64,000 nt of DNA from Clostridia bacterium (GCA_900771345.1 CAAGNQ010000010.1:12786-76785); one strand, 5' to 3'; positions 18,556 to 28,150 are shown, numbered from the stretch's first letter. Notes: generated by a model not told the origin, from the letters alone. Numbers and translations are program-made.

Positions 18556-19389
18556 TTAATCCAAAATAATTTTACCTATTCTGCCCTTTCTAAAATCGTC
18601 AATAATAGCAGTGGCGCAACGCTCATAGTCATACTCGCCACCCCTTCTTAAAAATCCTCTTCTTAGGCAAATGGCGTTAAAGAGGTCTAACGTTTCAACT
18701 TCTAAATCATCAATATTGTACTTGGTTTTTAGAAGTTGAGGATATTTGTCTTTCAACTCTTTTAAAAGTTCAAACGCTAGGTCGCCAAAGTCTATATTAG
18801 CGTCGTTCATACTGCCTATAAACGCAAGGTGTTTTGCTAGCGTTTGATTGTCAAAAGCAGGTGGCATTGTTCCTGGAGTATCTAAAAGTTCGAGTTCACG
18901 AAGCCTTACCCATTGTTTGCCTTTGGTTACGCCTGCCTTGTTGCCAGTTATAGTCTTTTTGCCACCGGATAGCGCGTTTATAATAGTCGATTTTCCAGTA
19001 TTTGGAATGCCTGCCACCATAATTCTTATCGGTTTAAAAACGCCCTTTTCCTTATTCCTATCGAGTTTTTCTTGAAGGAGAGAAATAACCCTTGAATACA
19101 ATAGGTCAACAGCCCGTTTATCCATAGCGCTAACCCCAACCGTTTCTTTGCCTTCTTTTGAAAACTCGGCAATCGTGCGCTTAACGTCACTCGGCTCAAC
19201 GAGGTCACTTTTATTAAGTACGTAAAGCACTTTTTTGTTGTTAAAAAGTTTCTGGAGTTTGTTATTGAGTGATGCTCTAGGCGCTCTAGCGTCGAGGACG
19301 AGCATAACCCCGTCAACCAACTTTAGATTGTCCTCCATCATACGCATTGCTGCCGTCATATGCCCCGGAAACCATTGTAAATGTTGCAT
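18556..19389 (-). CDS. rbgA: Ribosome biogenesis GTPase RbgA (YlqF)
   Basis: A 277-aa circularly permuted GTPase needed for late 50S assembly. Motifs appear in permuted order: G4 NKSDL near residue 60, then G1 GIPNTGKST near 128, G2 and G3 DTPGTMPP near 172. WFPGHMTAAMRMM at the N-terminus is the RbgA signature. The gene follows trmD with no gap (its ATG is the base before the trmD stop region) as in the Bacillus cluster. Confidence 0.96.
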   Translation of the reverse strand: MQHLQWFPGHMTAAMRMMEDNLKLVDGVMLVLDARAPRASLNNKLQKLFNNKKVLYVLNKSDLVEPSDVKRTIAEFSKEGKETVGVSAMDKRAVDLLYSRVISLLQEKLDRNKEKGVFKPIRIMVAGIPNTGKSTIINALSGGKKTITGNKAGVTKGKQWVRLRELELLDTPGTMPPAFDNQTLAKHLAFIGSMNDANIDFGDLAFELLKELKDKYPQLLKTKYNIDDLEVETLDLFNAICLRRGFLRRGGEYDYERCATAIIDDFRKGRIGKIILD

Positions 19390-20064
19390 TTATTCTCCTT
19401 TTTTCATTAGGTCAGGACGATTTTTTTGGGTAATTTTTCTTGATTGTTCCTCACGCCACTTTTCGATATTTTGGTGATGCCCAGAAAGCAAAACCTCTGG
19501 AACTTTAAGCCCCATAAATTCTTGAGGTCTAGTATAATGAGGATATTCTAGCATTCCACTTGCAAAACTCTCTTGCGAAAGCGAATCGCCGTTTATAACC
19601 CCATCAACGTATCTACAAACTGCGTCAACAACGGCCATTGCAGGAATTTCCCCACCCGTCAGAACGAAATCGCCTATAGACAATTCCTCGTCAATAAACA
19701 GGTCTATAATCCTTTGGTCGACCCCTTCGTAATGCCCACAAAGGAGGAGCATTCTATCAAGTTTAGAATATTCTAGCACTATGCTTTGGCAAAACTTTCT
19801 ACCCTTTGGTGAAAGGTAAATTCTTTTAGCTTCGTGATTTGGGTCTATAGCCTCGATAGCACTCGCAATCGGTTGAGCCATCATAACCATTCCAGCGCCA
19901 CCACCAAAAGGAGTGTCGTCACATTTATTATGCTTATCGTGCGTGTATTCCCTTATATCGTGAACGCTGATTTCAAGTTTACCACTCGCAGTGGCTCTAC
20001 CTATTATGCTGGTTTTTAAGGGCGTGAACATTTCTGGAAAAAGAGTTAAAATATCAATCTTCAT
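19390..20064 (-). CDS. trmD: tRNA (guanine-37-N1)-methyltransferase TrmD
   Basis: A 224-aa SPOUT-class methyltransferase that modifies G37 with S-adenosylmethionine and prevents frameshifting. The trefoil-knot motifs LLCGHYEGVDQR (near residue 108) and LSIGDFVLTGGE (near 132) are intact, as are DIREYTHDKH and PFGGGAGM. It overlaps rimM by 11 bases, the conserved rimM-trmD arrangement. Confidence 0.97.
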   Translation of the reverse strand: MKIDILTLFPEMFTPLKTSIIGRATASGKLEISVHDIREYTHDKHNKCDDTPFGGGAGMVMMAQPIASAIEAIDPNHEAKRIYLSPKGRKFCQSIVLEYSKLDRMLLLCGHYEGVDQRIIDLFIDEELSIGDFVLTGGEIPAMAVVDAVCRYVDGVINGDSLSQESFASGMLEYPHYTRPQEFMGLKVPEVLLSGHHQNIEKWREEQSRKITQKNRPDLMKKGE

Positions 20065-20563
20065 AAACGCTCACCTCATCAAGTCTTTTTCCCTTTAACA
20101 CAATCTCTTTTTTATCTATATCTACGCTGACGATAAGGTCCTTCAAGAAAGGGAAACGCATAACCCGATTATCCTCACAATTAAGAGTAAGAATATCCGT
20201 TCTTGCGCTCGTAACGTCGGTGACCTTTCCAACAATTTTTCCCTCGTCTGTTTTAACTGAACAGCCGATAATATCAACGATAAAATATCTGCCGTCCTCT
20301 AACGGCAAAGCGTTTTCTCTCGTAACCGAAATATACTTGCCACGAAAGGTTTCTGCCATATTTCTATCCGATAATCCAAACAGCGAAACAAAGACCATAC
20401 CCCCTCCTATAACGGATTTTTCTACACGGTAGGTCTTGTTTTCGATAATGACTTCTTTGAGGTTGTTGAAACGATTTATATCGTCAGTAAGTGGCTGAAC
20501 TTTTAGTTGGCCACGAATACCTTGAGGCTTGACGATAAGCCCTATTTTTAGCGTTTGTTCCAT
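20054..20563 (-). CDS. rimM: Ribosome maturation factor RimM
   Basis: A 169-aa protein for 16S rRNA 3'-domain maturation that binds ribosomal protein S19. The N-terminal RimM beta-barrel (KIGLIVKPQGIRGQLKV) and the C-terminal PRC-barrel (RYFIVDIIGCSV, then ARTDILTL) are visible. Position between khpA and trmD is standard. Confidence 0.94.
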   Translation of the reverse strand: MEQTLKIGLIVKPQGIRGQLKVQPLTDDINRFNNLKEVIIENKTYRVEKSVIGGGMVFVSLFGLSDRNMAETFRGKYISVTRENALPLEDGRYFIVDIIGCSVKTDEGKIVGKVTDVTSARTDILTLNCEDNRVMRFPFLKDLIVSVDIDKKEIVLKGKRLDEVSVYED

Positions 20564-20585
20564 ACCATGTAACTCTAAAGAAAAT

Positions 20586-20607
20586 GGGGAAATTATTCCT
20601 TTTCCCC
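20586..20607 (-). terminator. Weak hairpin at the khpA stop codon (possible attenuator)
   Basis: GGGGAAA and TTTCCCC form a 7-bp stem around an 8-base loop that includes the khpA stop codon, followed leftward by ATTTTCTTT. It could partly reduce transcription into rimM-trmD. Stem and tail are both modest. Confidence 0.35.
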
Positions 20608-20838
20608 ACGCTCTACTATCTCAATATTGAATTTTTTATTTTCTTTCTGTGAGCCGGCACGAACTAAAGTACGGAGCGCCTTTGCAATCTTGCCTTGACG
20701 ACCTATAACTTTGCCCATATCGCTCTCCGAAAGGGTTACGGTTACCGAAACAGTTTTGCCGTTTTCCACAACGTCATACTCGATTTCGTCAGGTTTTTCG
20801 GCAAACTTATTGATAACGTATTTAATAAGTTCTATCAT
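20593..20838 (-). CDS. khpA: KH-domain RNA-binding protein KhpA (YlqC)
   Basis: An 81-aa small KH protein. The GxxG-type RNA-binding loop appears as MGKVIGRQGKIAKALRTLVRA (near residues 41-61). KhpA acts with KhpB in RNA binding and cell-length control in Firmicutes. It lies between rpsP and rimM as in Bacillus. Confidence 0.93.
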   Translation of the reverse strand: MIELIKYVINKFAEKPDEIEYDVVENGKTVSVTVTLSESDMGKVIGRQGKIAKALRTLVRAGSQKENKKFNIEIVERGEKE

Positions 20839-20854
20839 AGCCTCTCCTTATAAA

Positions 20855-21151
20855 CTATTTAGAAGACTTGCGAACTTTTGTCTTTGCTGGTGAAAGTTTG
20901 GTTGGCTTTGGAATAATGCCCTTGTTGACAAGAATGTTTTTAACCGTATCCGTTGGTTGAACACCCTTTGCAAGCCATTCTTTTGCCTTTACTTCGTCAA
21001 TTACGATTTCTGCTGGTACTGTGGTTGGATTATAATGACCTACTTTGTCAATATAAGCGCCGTCACGAGCGTTTCTTGAATCGGTAACTACTACACGGTA
21101 GAATGGTGACTTCTTATCGCCCATTCTGGTTAATCTCATTTTTACTGCCAT
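20855..21151 (-). CDS. rpsP: 30S ribosomal protein S16
   Basis: A 98-aa S16. [24 protein letters not shown] and [13 protein letters not shown] in the first 50 residues are diagnostic. The last 15-20 residues are a lysine- and serine-rich tail. It follows ffh in the standard order ylxM-ffh-rpsP. Confidence 0.97.
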   Translation of the reverse strand: MAVKMRLTRMGDKKSPFYRVVVTDSRNARDGAYIDKVGHYNPTTVPAEIVIDEVKAKEWLAKGVQPTDTVKNILVNKGIIPKPTKLSPAKTKVRKSSK

Positions 21152-21193
21152 TGTTCTGTTCTCCTTAAAACGTAATAAAATTTTTTGTTTTTA

Positions 21194-22510
21194 TCAAAAA
21201 CCTCTGAAGAATTTGTTGTTCTTCATCTGTTTCATCATCACTTTCATTTGTTCAAACTGTTTGAGCACTCTGTTTACTTCTTGAACGCTCGTTCCACTTC
21301 CGTTTGCTATCCTATTTTTTCTCGACGAGTTAATTATCTGTGGGTTTTCGCGCTCTCGCATGGTCATTGACTGGATAATGGCTTTCATAGTAATTATTTT
21401 CTTCTCGTCAATATCACCTTCGTTTACCTTAAACTTCGTTCCCATTCCAGGTAACATTGATATAACTGAAGATAACCCACCCATCCTTTTCATAGTTTCC
21501 ATTTGGACTAGAAAATCGTTTAAGGTAAAAGAATTTTCCCTAAACTTCTTTTCCATCTTTCTAGCGTCCTCTTCGGTAACTGCCTCTTGCGCCTTTTCAA
21601 TAAGCGTCAAAACGTCACCCATTCCGAGAATACGGTTTGCCATTCTATCAGGGTGGAATGGCTCTAAATCGCCGAGTTTTTCGCCAACCGAGCAAAACTT
21701 GATGGGTTTTCCCGTGACTGCTTTCATTGAAAGGGTTGCGCCACCTCTAGTATCGCCATCGAGTTTAGTGAGGACTAATCCCGTTACCTCAAGCCTTTTA
21801 TTAAAGGTATCGGCAACTTCAACTGCTACCTGACCTGTCATAGAATCAACGACTAAAAGTATCTCTTCAGGTTTTACTTCTGCCTTGATTTTCTCAAGTT
21901 CTTTCATTAACTCTTCGTCAATTTGAAGCCTACCTGCAGTATCTATAATAACCGTGTCAAACCCAAAAGATTTAGCGTGATTAACACCCTCTTTTGCTAT
22001 TTTTACAGGGTCGCCTTGCCCCTTTTCAAAAACCGAGCAACCTGCCTTTTCTCCCACAACTTTAAGTTGGTTTATGGCTGCTGGACGATAAACGTCACAC
22101 GCGACGAGCAGTGGTTTCTTGCCCTGTTTTTTGAGCATCATACCGAGTTTTCCAACAAGCGTCGTCTTACCAGCACCTTGAAGACCTGCCATCATAATAA
22201 CCGTCGGTGGATTTGATGAAACGCCAAGTTTACTGTTACTACTCCCCATAAGTTCAATGAGTTCTTCATTAACTATTTTTATAACTTGCTGGGTAGGGCT
22301 CAAACTCTTTAAGATTTCTTGACCAACAGCCCTTTCGCTTACCTTAGCGACAAACGATTTAACTACGGATATATTAACGTCAGCCTCTAAAAGAGCAATT
22401 CTAACCTCACGCATAGCCGTCTTAATTTCTAGTTCGGTTAGTCTGCCGTGCTTTGTTAGTTTAGAAAAAATATGATTAAGTTTTTCGGAAAGTCCTGAAA
22501 ATAACGCCAT
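21194..22510 (-). CDS. ffh: Signal recognition particle protein Ffh
   Basis: A 438-aa SRP54 GTPase. The N and G domains hold GLQGAGKTTLVGKLG (P-loop near 109-116), DTAGRLQIDEELM, TKLDGDTRGG and the GDLEPFHP motif; the methionine-rich M domain follows from about 300 (DFLVQMETMKRMGG, SSRKNRIANGSGTSVQEVNRVLKQFEQMKVMMKQM, given here only as landmarks in parts). It pairs with FtsY encoded just upstream for membrane targeting. It directly follows ylxM with a one-base overlap. Confidence 0.97.
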   Translation of the reverse strand: MALFSGLSEKLNHIFSKLTKHGRLTELEIKTAMREVRIALLEADVNISVVKSFVAKVSERAVGQEILKSLSPTQQVIKIVNEELIELMGSSNSKLGVSSNPPTVIMMAGLQGAGKTTLVGKLGMMLKKQGKKPLLVACDVYRPAAINQLKVVGEKAGCSVFEKGQGDPVKIAKEGVNHAKSFGFDTVIIDTAGRLQIDEELMKELEKIKAEVKPEEILLVVDSMTGQVAVEVADTFNKRLEVTGLVLTKLDGDTRGGATLSMKAVTGKPIKFCSVGEKLGDLEPFHPDRMANRILGMGDVLTLIEKAQEAVTEEDARKMEKKFRENSFTLNDFLVQMETMKRMGGLSSVISMLPGMGTKFKVNEGDIDEKKIITMKAIIQSMTMRERENPQIINSSRKNRIANGSGTSVQEVNRVLKQFEQMKVMMKQMKNNKFFRGF

Positions 22511-22809
22511 TATTTTTCTATAATCTCCCTAATCGCCCTTTTAATTTGCTCATCTTTAGTATTATTCTCTAATGCTCGCAAAAGCGTGGTTTTCTCTTGG
22601 ATTTTTAAGGCTTTTTCATACCCTAAAAGTTTAGACTTAACTTTCTTTATCGCATCGTAAACACTCTGCCTACTTCCTCCCTCTTCCTCGGCAATTTCAG
22701 AAAGCGAAAGGTCAAACAAATAATGCGAAGAAAAAAGTTCCCTCTGCTTATCTGTTAAAAGTTCTTTATATATTTCAAATAGTTCAATATACTCTAAATC
22801 TTTTTCCAT
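22510..22809 (-). CDS. ylxM: YlxM-family putative SRP-associated regulator
   Basis: A 99-aa helix-turn-helix protein. LLTDKQRELFSSHYLFDLSLSEIAEEEGGSRQSVYDAIKK, seen in pieces across residues 17-56, resembles sigma-region-4 HTHs and is typical of YlxM (UPF0122). YlxM interacts with SRP components in streptococci. No Shine-Dalgarno sequence lies before the ATG; instead a hairpin and U-run directly abut it. The gene is first in the transcript from the promoter at 22852. Confidence 0.9.
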   Translation of the reverse strand: MEKDLEYIELFEIYKELLTDKQRELFSSHYLFDLSLSEIAEEEGGSRQSVYDAIKKVKSKLLGYEKALKIQEKTTLLRALENNTKDEQIKRAIREIIEK

Positions 22810-22810
22810 A

Positions 22811-22848
22811 AAAAACCAAAGGTGTAAAGATTTTTCACTTTACACCTT
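22811..22848 (-). terminator. Hairpin/U-run terminator overlapping the ylxM transcript start
   Basis: An 11-bp stem AAGGTGTAAAG / CTTTACACCTT with an 8-base loop, then TTGGTTTTTT immediately before the ylxM ATG. For transcripts arriving from ftsY it should act as a terminator. Transcripts from the promoter at 22852-22880 would start within the first arm and still form most of the stem. Confidence 0.75.
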
Positions 22849-22851
22849 GAT

Positions 22852-22880
22852 ATTATAATCATTTCAAATAGTCCTGTCAA
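22852..22880 (-). promoter_or_regulatory. Consensus promoter of ylxM-ffh-rpsP operon
   Basis: A perfect TTGACA box, a 17-base spacer and a perfect TATAAT box reading leftward, in the ftsY-ylxM gap. The expected start lies near 22845, about 36 bases before the ylxM ATG. Confidence 0.88.
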
Positions 22881-22911
22881 GCATTTTTGCATTACAGTTT
22901 TAAATTTTTAA

Positions 22912-23808
22912 TTAAAACAACCCGTCAACAAATTCTTCTGGATTAAAATCCTCTATATCGTCGATTTTTTCGCCTGTTCCCACGTAAACAACGGGAATTT
23001 CAAGTTCGTATGAAAGGGAGATTATAAATCCACCTTTTGCCGTGCCGTCAAGTTTAGTTAAAATTATTCCGTCAAGCCCAACTGCCTCGTTGAAAGTTTG
23101 AACTTGGTTATAAGCATTCTGGCCGGTCGTTGCATCGAGAGCAATAAGTTTATAGAAGTTTGCGTTAGGGTATTCTCTCTTTATCACTCTATCCATCTTC
23201 TTTAACTCTTCCATTAAGTTTGCCTTAACGTGAAGCCTTCCTGCCGTATCAACGATTAAAATATCAGTATTTCTTGCCTTGCAGGACTCAATCGCGTCAA
23301 ACACGACGGCTGACGCGTCAGAACCCTCCGAATGCTTAATTATTCTAACCTTTGCCCTGTCTGCCCAAACTGACAGTTGATCGGACGCGGCTGCCCTAAA
23401 GGTATCACCAGCAGCAATAGTAACGCTCTTTTTTTCGGTAGCGAACTTATTGGCAAGTTTACCGATTGTGGTGGTTTTTCCAACTCCGTTTACCCCTACA
23501 ATCATAATAACTGCCGGCGTTTTAATATCGAGTGCATCAGCGTAGTTAATAGTGTCGAAAAGTTCTTTTTTAAGAAGTTCAACAACGTAATTCTGGTCCT
23601 TGCACTTTTCCTTGATTGCAACGTCACGAATTTCATCAACAATTTCAACAGCCGTATTAACCGAAACGTCAGACGAAATCAAAATATCTTCAAGTTCTTC
23701 GTAGAACTCCTCTCCTATTTTATCTTTAGCGAAAAGTTCCGTGAGTTTTTTTGATATTCCGTCACGAGTTTTGGTTAAAACACTTTTGATTTTACTAAAT
23801 ATTCCCAT
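22912..23808 (-). CDS. ftsY: Signal recognition particle receptor FtsY
   Basis: A 298-aa SRP receptor GTPase. The P-loop GVNGVGKTT is near residues 108-116; DTAGRLHVKANLM, TKLDGTAKGG and GTGEKIDDIEDFNPEEFV complete the G domain. It has only the NG core with no long acidic A domain, normal for Firmicutes. It lies last in the asnS-plsX-rnc-smc-ftsY unit. Confidence 0.97.
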   Translation of the reverse strand: MGIFSKIKSVLTKTRDGISKKLTELFAKDKIGEEFYEELEDILISSDVSVNTAVEIVDEIRDVAIKEKCKDQNYVVELLKKELFDTINYADALDIKTPAVIMIVGVNGVGKTTTIGKLANKFATEKKSVTIAAGDTFRAAASDQLSVWADRAKVRIIKHSEGSDASAVVFDAIESCKARNTDILIVDTAGRLHVKANLMEELKKMDRVIKREYPNANFYKLIALDATTGQNAYNQVQTFNEAVGLDGIILTKLDGTAKGGFIISLSYELEIPVVYVGTGEKIDDIEDFNPEEFVDGLF

Positions 23809-23830
23809 ATTATTCCTTAATAATTAAATT

Positions 23831-26800
23831 TTAAGCGAGAGTAGAATCACCGGTAATTTCTGCAACGTCAGCAAGTTTAACCGATACCATTTTAGAAACG
23901 CCCTTTTCTTGCATGGTAACGCCGAACAATGCGTCTGCAAGTTCCATCGTAGGCTTTCTATGCGTGATAACGATAAACTGGGTATCTTGGCTAAACTTCT
24001 TTAGATATCTTGCAAATCTATCAACGTTCGCCTCGTCAAGCGCCGCCTCAATTTCGTCGAGAACGCAGAATGGCATAGGACGAAGTTTTAGGATTGAGAA
24101 TAAGATTGCAATAGCAGTGAGCGCCTTTTCTCCACCCGATAAAAGAGATAATTTTTGAAGTTTCTTTCCAGGTGGCTCGGCAACAATTTCAACGCCTGCC
24201 TCAAGTTTATCGTCACACTCGGTGTAATCCATTTGTAGCATTGCTCTACCACCACCGAACAATTCTTTGAATATTCTTTGGAAGTTCTCGTTAATTTTTG
24301 TAAAGCCTTCGTCAAACTGAGTGAGCATTTCTGCCTTAATAGTATCTATCGCTTCTTTTAGGTCTGTTTCTGCCTTTTCGAGGTCGGCTTTCTGAGTGGT
24401 CATCTCCTCATAACGCTCCTTTAAAACCTTATAATCCTCGATAGCCGTGGCGTTAATTGCACCTAATGAACTTCTTCTCTTTCTAAGCCTTGCAATTTCT
24501 TGCTCACCAAAGTTAGCGTCGTAATTATCTGCTTTTTGTTTAACTGCCGTCTCGTAGGTTTCTTGATAGTCTTCCCAAACGCTTTGTTGCAAGTATTCAA
24601 GGTCAGAATCAATTTTAGCGAGGGCAATTTCCTCTATATGTTTTTTCTCCGAAAGTTCGGAAATTGCGTTAGTTAACCATTGCTTTTTCTCGTCGTTTTT
24701 GTTTAAGTTTTCGCGAAGTTTGCTCTTATTATCCTCTATCCCCTCAATTTTATCCCTGATGCCGTTAATATAATCCTGCTCGGCTTTAGAAAGGGCAACC
24801 TTTTCTTGCTCACGGCGAAGTTCTTCAATTATCCCCTCTGCACCGATATTACTCTTTTTAAGACTTTCGTTTGTTTTTTCAGTCTCAATAATCACTCCCG
24901 ATAGCCTTGCATTCTCTGTTTCTAACGCAGATATCTTACCCTTTAATTCGGTAATTTTTATCTGAATTTCGGTGCTTTCGGTCGCAAGGGAATCACGCTC
25001 TTTTCTGAGCGCGTCGTACTCAGCCTGTTGTTTGTCAGCGTTTAAAACGGCACTTTCTCTGTCTGCCTGAAGTTTCTTTCCACCACTAGTAACAGCCTCA
25101 AAATCAACGTCGAGTTTTTGGAGTTTGCCTTTTACAACCACGATTAAATCATTAACGTTCTCAATGTCTTTCCCTATTTCGATAAGTGCTTTTTCGCTTG
25201 TAGCCTGTTTCTCTCTTTCAATAAGAATTTGCTGGCGTTTTTCATTGTATAAATCATTAGAAAGAGTGAGTTCGTCAAGAGCCTTATCCCTCTTTTGTTC
25301 AAGAGAAGTTTTCTTTTCCTTTAGCAAGTTCATCTCTTCTCTTTTTTCTTCAAGAAGTTTTGCATTATCTTCAATCTTTCTGTCACTTGATAATAAGCCT
25401 ACGGTATCAGTTCTCCTAGAACCACCCGTCATTGCGCCTTGGGTAGTGAAAACGTCACCATCAAGGGTAACCATTTTAAAAGCAAAGCGATATTTATCGG
25501 CAATCCTTGTCGCATTTTCCAAGGTATCCACAATAAGAGTATTTCCTAAAAGGTTAGAAATAACGTTTTCATACTCTTTATCGTAACTAACAAGTTTATC
25601 GGCAACACCGAGTGCGCCCTTTTCGTTAAGCGCCGAAGTAACGGCAGGCGTTTGCTCTCTCCTTTTAACAGAAGTAATAGGCAAGAAGGTTATTCTACCA
25701 AGCCTATTTGCTTTTAGATATTCGATTAAATATCTTGCCTCGTCAGGCGTTGCAGTAACGACGTTTTGCGCCGCCGCCATAAGTGCTGTTTCAAGCGCAA
25801 TATCATATTTTTTATCACTCTTAATGAGTTCTGCAACTACTCCCTTAATGCGCTTTTTAAGTTCTATTTCACCTTTTGCCCTTGTTAAAAGAGCCTTTAC
25901 GGCAGGAGCATATCCATCATAATTATCCTTTAACGATTTATAGAAATTATCCTTTGTTACGAGTGTTGTTATAACTGAATTTAGCGTGTAGATAGAGTTA
26001 TCAATCTTGCCAACTTCCTCGTTAGAATTTCTAACCTCGTTTTCCTTTTCTTCAATCTGATTTTTGAGTTCAAAAACTCCCCTGTCTAATTCGTCAATAT
26101 TTCTATCGGCACGCTCTTTATCATTAAAATATCCCTCTCTCTTAACAGATAACTCGTCAAGTTTAGAGGTGAGTTCGCTGAGTTTTTCCGTTAGGTTACT
26201 CTTCTCGATAGACATTGTTCCCCTATTAAGTTTAATATCAGAAAGAGATTCAATCGACTCAATAACCTTTTTCTGATTAGCAGACGCAAGTTCCTCTCCA
26301 AGCGCAATCTTCTCGGTTAAACTTAATATTCTGCGCGAAAGTTTTTCTGCTTTTTCCTGAATTTTTTGAAGTTGGGTTTTATCCTCGTTATAAGCAATTT
26401 CACCAGCCGTGAAAGACTTTTTGCATTCATTAATGAGTGATATATTTTGTTTAATTTCCTCCTCAGCCCTTTCAATCTGACCTTTAAGGTATGAAATCTT
26501 CTGTTCGTAGAGTTGTTTTGCGCCCGAGGACTTCTCCATACTAACTCTTTTTTCCAAAAGTTCGTCGTTAAGGTCTTTTAATTTGTTATCGGCACTTTCA
26601 ATATCAGAAAAAATCTTATCGTATTCAGCCTGTGCATCAATAAACTCTTTTTGGCGAAGGGCAGTTTGCTCGTCAAGCCCACGAATTCTGGTGTAAATCT
26701 TGCCTTTTGCAGACTCAACCCCGTCAACCTTTGCTATATAAGTATTAAGTTCGTGGAATTTAAGTTGTTCGGAAAGTTCGTTAAACTCTTTTGCCTTTTC

Positions 26801-27427
26801 TGCCTGACGCTCAAGTGGAGCAAGTTGGTTTTCTATCTCACTCAAAATATCAATATATCTAACCAAGTTTTCGTGAGTGCGCTCCAACTTTCTTTCCGAC
26901 TCGTTCTTTCTTGATTTAAACTTTGCAATCCCCGTTGCTTCTTCAAAAATCATACGCCTATCTTCAGGCTTAGCAGACATAATCTCTTCTACCTTGCCTT
27001 GTCCAATAATGGTATAACCTTCTTTACCTATGCCACATTCGTGAAGAAGTTCAACGATATCTTTTAATCTTGCAGGTTGCTTGTTTATGTAATATTCACT
27101 CTCTCCACTACGGAAGAGTTTACGAGTAATAATTAGTTCGTTATAATCAATGCTGAACATTTTGGTCGAGTTGTCAAAATAAAGTGAAACTTCACAGTAA
27201 GAAAGCGACTTTCTCCCCTGCGTTCCACTAAAAATTACGTCCTGCATACTAGAGCCTCTTAAACTCTTTGCCGACTGTTCACCCAAAACCCAACGAATAG
27301 CGTCTGCAACGTTACTTTTTCCACAACCGTTTGGTCCAACAATGGCAGTTATGCCGTCACCAAACTTGATTTCGGCTTTATCTGCAAACGATTTAAATCC
27401 GTAAATTTCCACCTTTTCGAAATTCAC
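23831..27427 (-). CDS. smc: Chromosome partition protein SMC
   Basis: A 1198-aa condensin ATPase. Walker A GPNGCGKSN is at residues 32-40, two long coiled coils flank a hinge at about residues 500-660 (GYAPAVKALL to GAMTGGSRR), and the C-terminal head carries LSGGEKALTAI and Walker B PFCVLDEIEAALD. Size fits bacterial SMC. The start is a GTG at 27427 giving MNFEKVEIYGFKSFADK, with AAGGTGG upstream. The partner genes scpA and scpB are not in the window. Confidence 0.97.
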   Translation of the reverse strand: MNFEKVEIYGFKSFADKAEIKFGDGITAIVGPNGCGKSNVADAIRWVLGEQSAKSLRGSSMQDVIFSGTQGRKSLSYCEVSLYFDNSTKMFSIDYNELIITRKLFRSGESEYYINKQPARLKDIVELLHECGIGKEGYTIIGQGKVEEIMSAKPEDRRMIFEEATGIAKFKSRKNESERKLERTHENLVRYIDILSEIENQLAPLERQAEKAKEFNELSEQLKFHELNTYIAKVDGVESAKGKIYTRIRGLDEQTALRQKEFIDAQAEYDKIFSDIESADNKLKDLNDELLEKRVSMEKSSGAKQLYEQKISYLKGQIERAEEEIKQNISLINECKKSFTAGEIAYNEDKTQLQKIQEKAEKLSRRILSLTEKIALGEELASANQKKVIESIESLSDIKLNRGTMSIEKSNLTEKLSELTSKLDELSVKREGYFNDKERADRNIDELDRGVFELKNQIEEKENEVRNSNEEVGKIDNSIYTLNSVITTLVTKDNFYKSLKDNYDGYAPAVKALLTRAKGEIELKKRIKGVVAELIKSDKKYDIALETALMAAAQNVVTATPDEARYLIEYLKANRLGRITFLPITSVKRREQTPAVTSALNEKGALGVADKLVSYDKEYENVISNLLGNTLIVDTLENATRIADKYRFAFKMVTLDGDVFTTQGAMTGGSRRTDTVGLLSSDRKIEDNAKLLEEKREEMNLLKEKKTSLEQKRDKALDELTLSNDLYNEKRQQILIEREKQATSEKALIEIGKDIENVNDLIVVVKGKLQKLDVDFEAVTSGGKKLQADRESAVLNADKQQAEYDALRKERDSLATESTEIQIKITELKGKISALETENARLSGVIIETEKTNESLKKSNIGAEGIIEELRREQEKVALSKAEQDYINGIRDKIEGIEDNKSKLRENLNKNDEKKQWLTNAISELSEKKHIEEIALAKIDSDLEYLQQSVWEDYQETYETAVKQKADNYDANFGEQEIARLRKRRSSLGAINATAIEDYKVLKERYEEMTTQKADLEKAETDLKEAIDTIKAEMLTQFDEGFTKINENFQRIFKELFGGGRAMLQMDYTECDDKLEAGVEIVAEPPGKKLQKLSLLSGGEKALTAIAILFSILKLRPMPFCVLDEIEAALDEANVDRFARYLKKFSQDTQFIVITHRKPTMELADALFGVTMQEKGVSKMVSVKLADVAEITGDSTLA

Positions 27428-27448
27428 TTTTCCACTACCACCTTATGT

Positions 27449-28147
27449 TTATTGTTTTTTTATACTAGCAAGTGCTTTTTCTGCGGCGTTGGCCTCAGCC
27501 TCTTTCTTGCTACCACCCTTTCCCTCGGCAATCCTCTTGCCGTTAAGTAGCGCACCAACCCTAAATTCAGGGTTATGGTCTGGCCCACTTTTGCCCAAAA
27601 CCTCGTAAGCAATGCTACCGAGTTTATATTTTTGCACGTATTCTTGAAACAAATTCTTTGCCGTGCTTTTTATCTTGATGATTCTATTTTCCTCTTTTAT
27701 TTTATTTTCATAATTACGGATAAGAGTTGCCTTTATAAACTTTTTAACAGCAGTCATTCCCCCGTCGATATAAATTCCTGCAACGAGCGCCTCGTATATG
27801 CTTGAATAAAGTTTTTCGTCTTGAGTATGATTTTTTTCTTGACCTCTTCCAAGCAGAAGAAACTGACCTATATCTAAAAGTCTAACAGCCTCTAAAAGAG
27901 GTTCTTTTGAAACGATATCTGCCCGTTTTTTAGTTAATTTCCCCTCGTCGCCTTTAGCGTTGTTAAATAAATACTCGGTCACGACAAATCCTAAGATAGC
28001 GTCACCGTAAAACTCTAGAAGTTCGTTATTTTCCTCTCTGTGTTCGTTAGCATAAGAGGCGTGGGTGAAACACTTTCTAAGCAACATCTTGTCCTTAAAC
28101 GAATACCCTATTTTTTCTTCGCATTCTACAACGTTAAATATGCTCAT
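27449..28147 (-). CDS. rnc: Ribonuclease III
   Basis: A 232-aa double-stranded-RNA endonuclease. The signature NELLEFYGDAILGFVVTEYL (about residues 40-59) holds the metal ligands; EALVAGIYIDGG near 118 supplies the last glutamate; a C-terminal dsRNA-binding domain covers about 160-230 with GKRIAEGKGGSKKEAEANAAE seen in parts. rnc-smc-ftsY is a conserved cluster. Confidence 0.97.
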   Translation of the reverse strand: MSIFNVVECEEKIGYSFKDKMLLRKCFTHASYANEHREENNELLEFYGDAILGFVVTEYLFNNAKGDEGKLTKKRADIVSKEPLLEAVRLLDIGQFLLLGRGQEKNHTQDEKLYSSIYEALVAGIYIDGGMTAVKKFIKATLIRNYENKIKEENRIIKIKSTAKNLFQEYVQKYKLGSIAYEVLGKSGPDHNPEFRVGALLNGKRIAEGKGGSKKEAEANAAEKALASIKKQ

Positions 28148-28150
28148 TTA

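Noticed and set aside
20593..22510. SRP RNA (ffs) gene near ffh
   Set aside because: No sequence with the conserved SRP Alu/S-domain motifs was found in the gaps around ffh, which are all under 50 bases.
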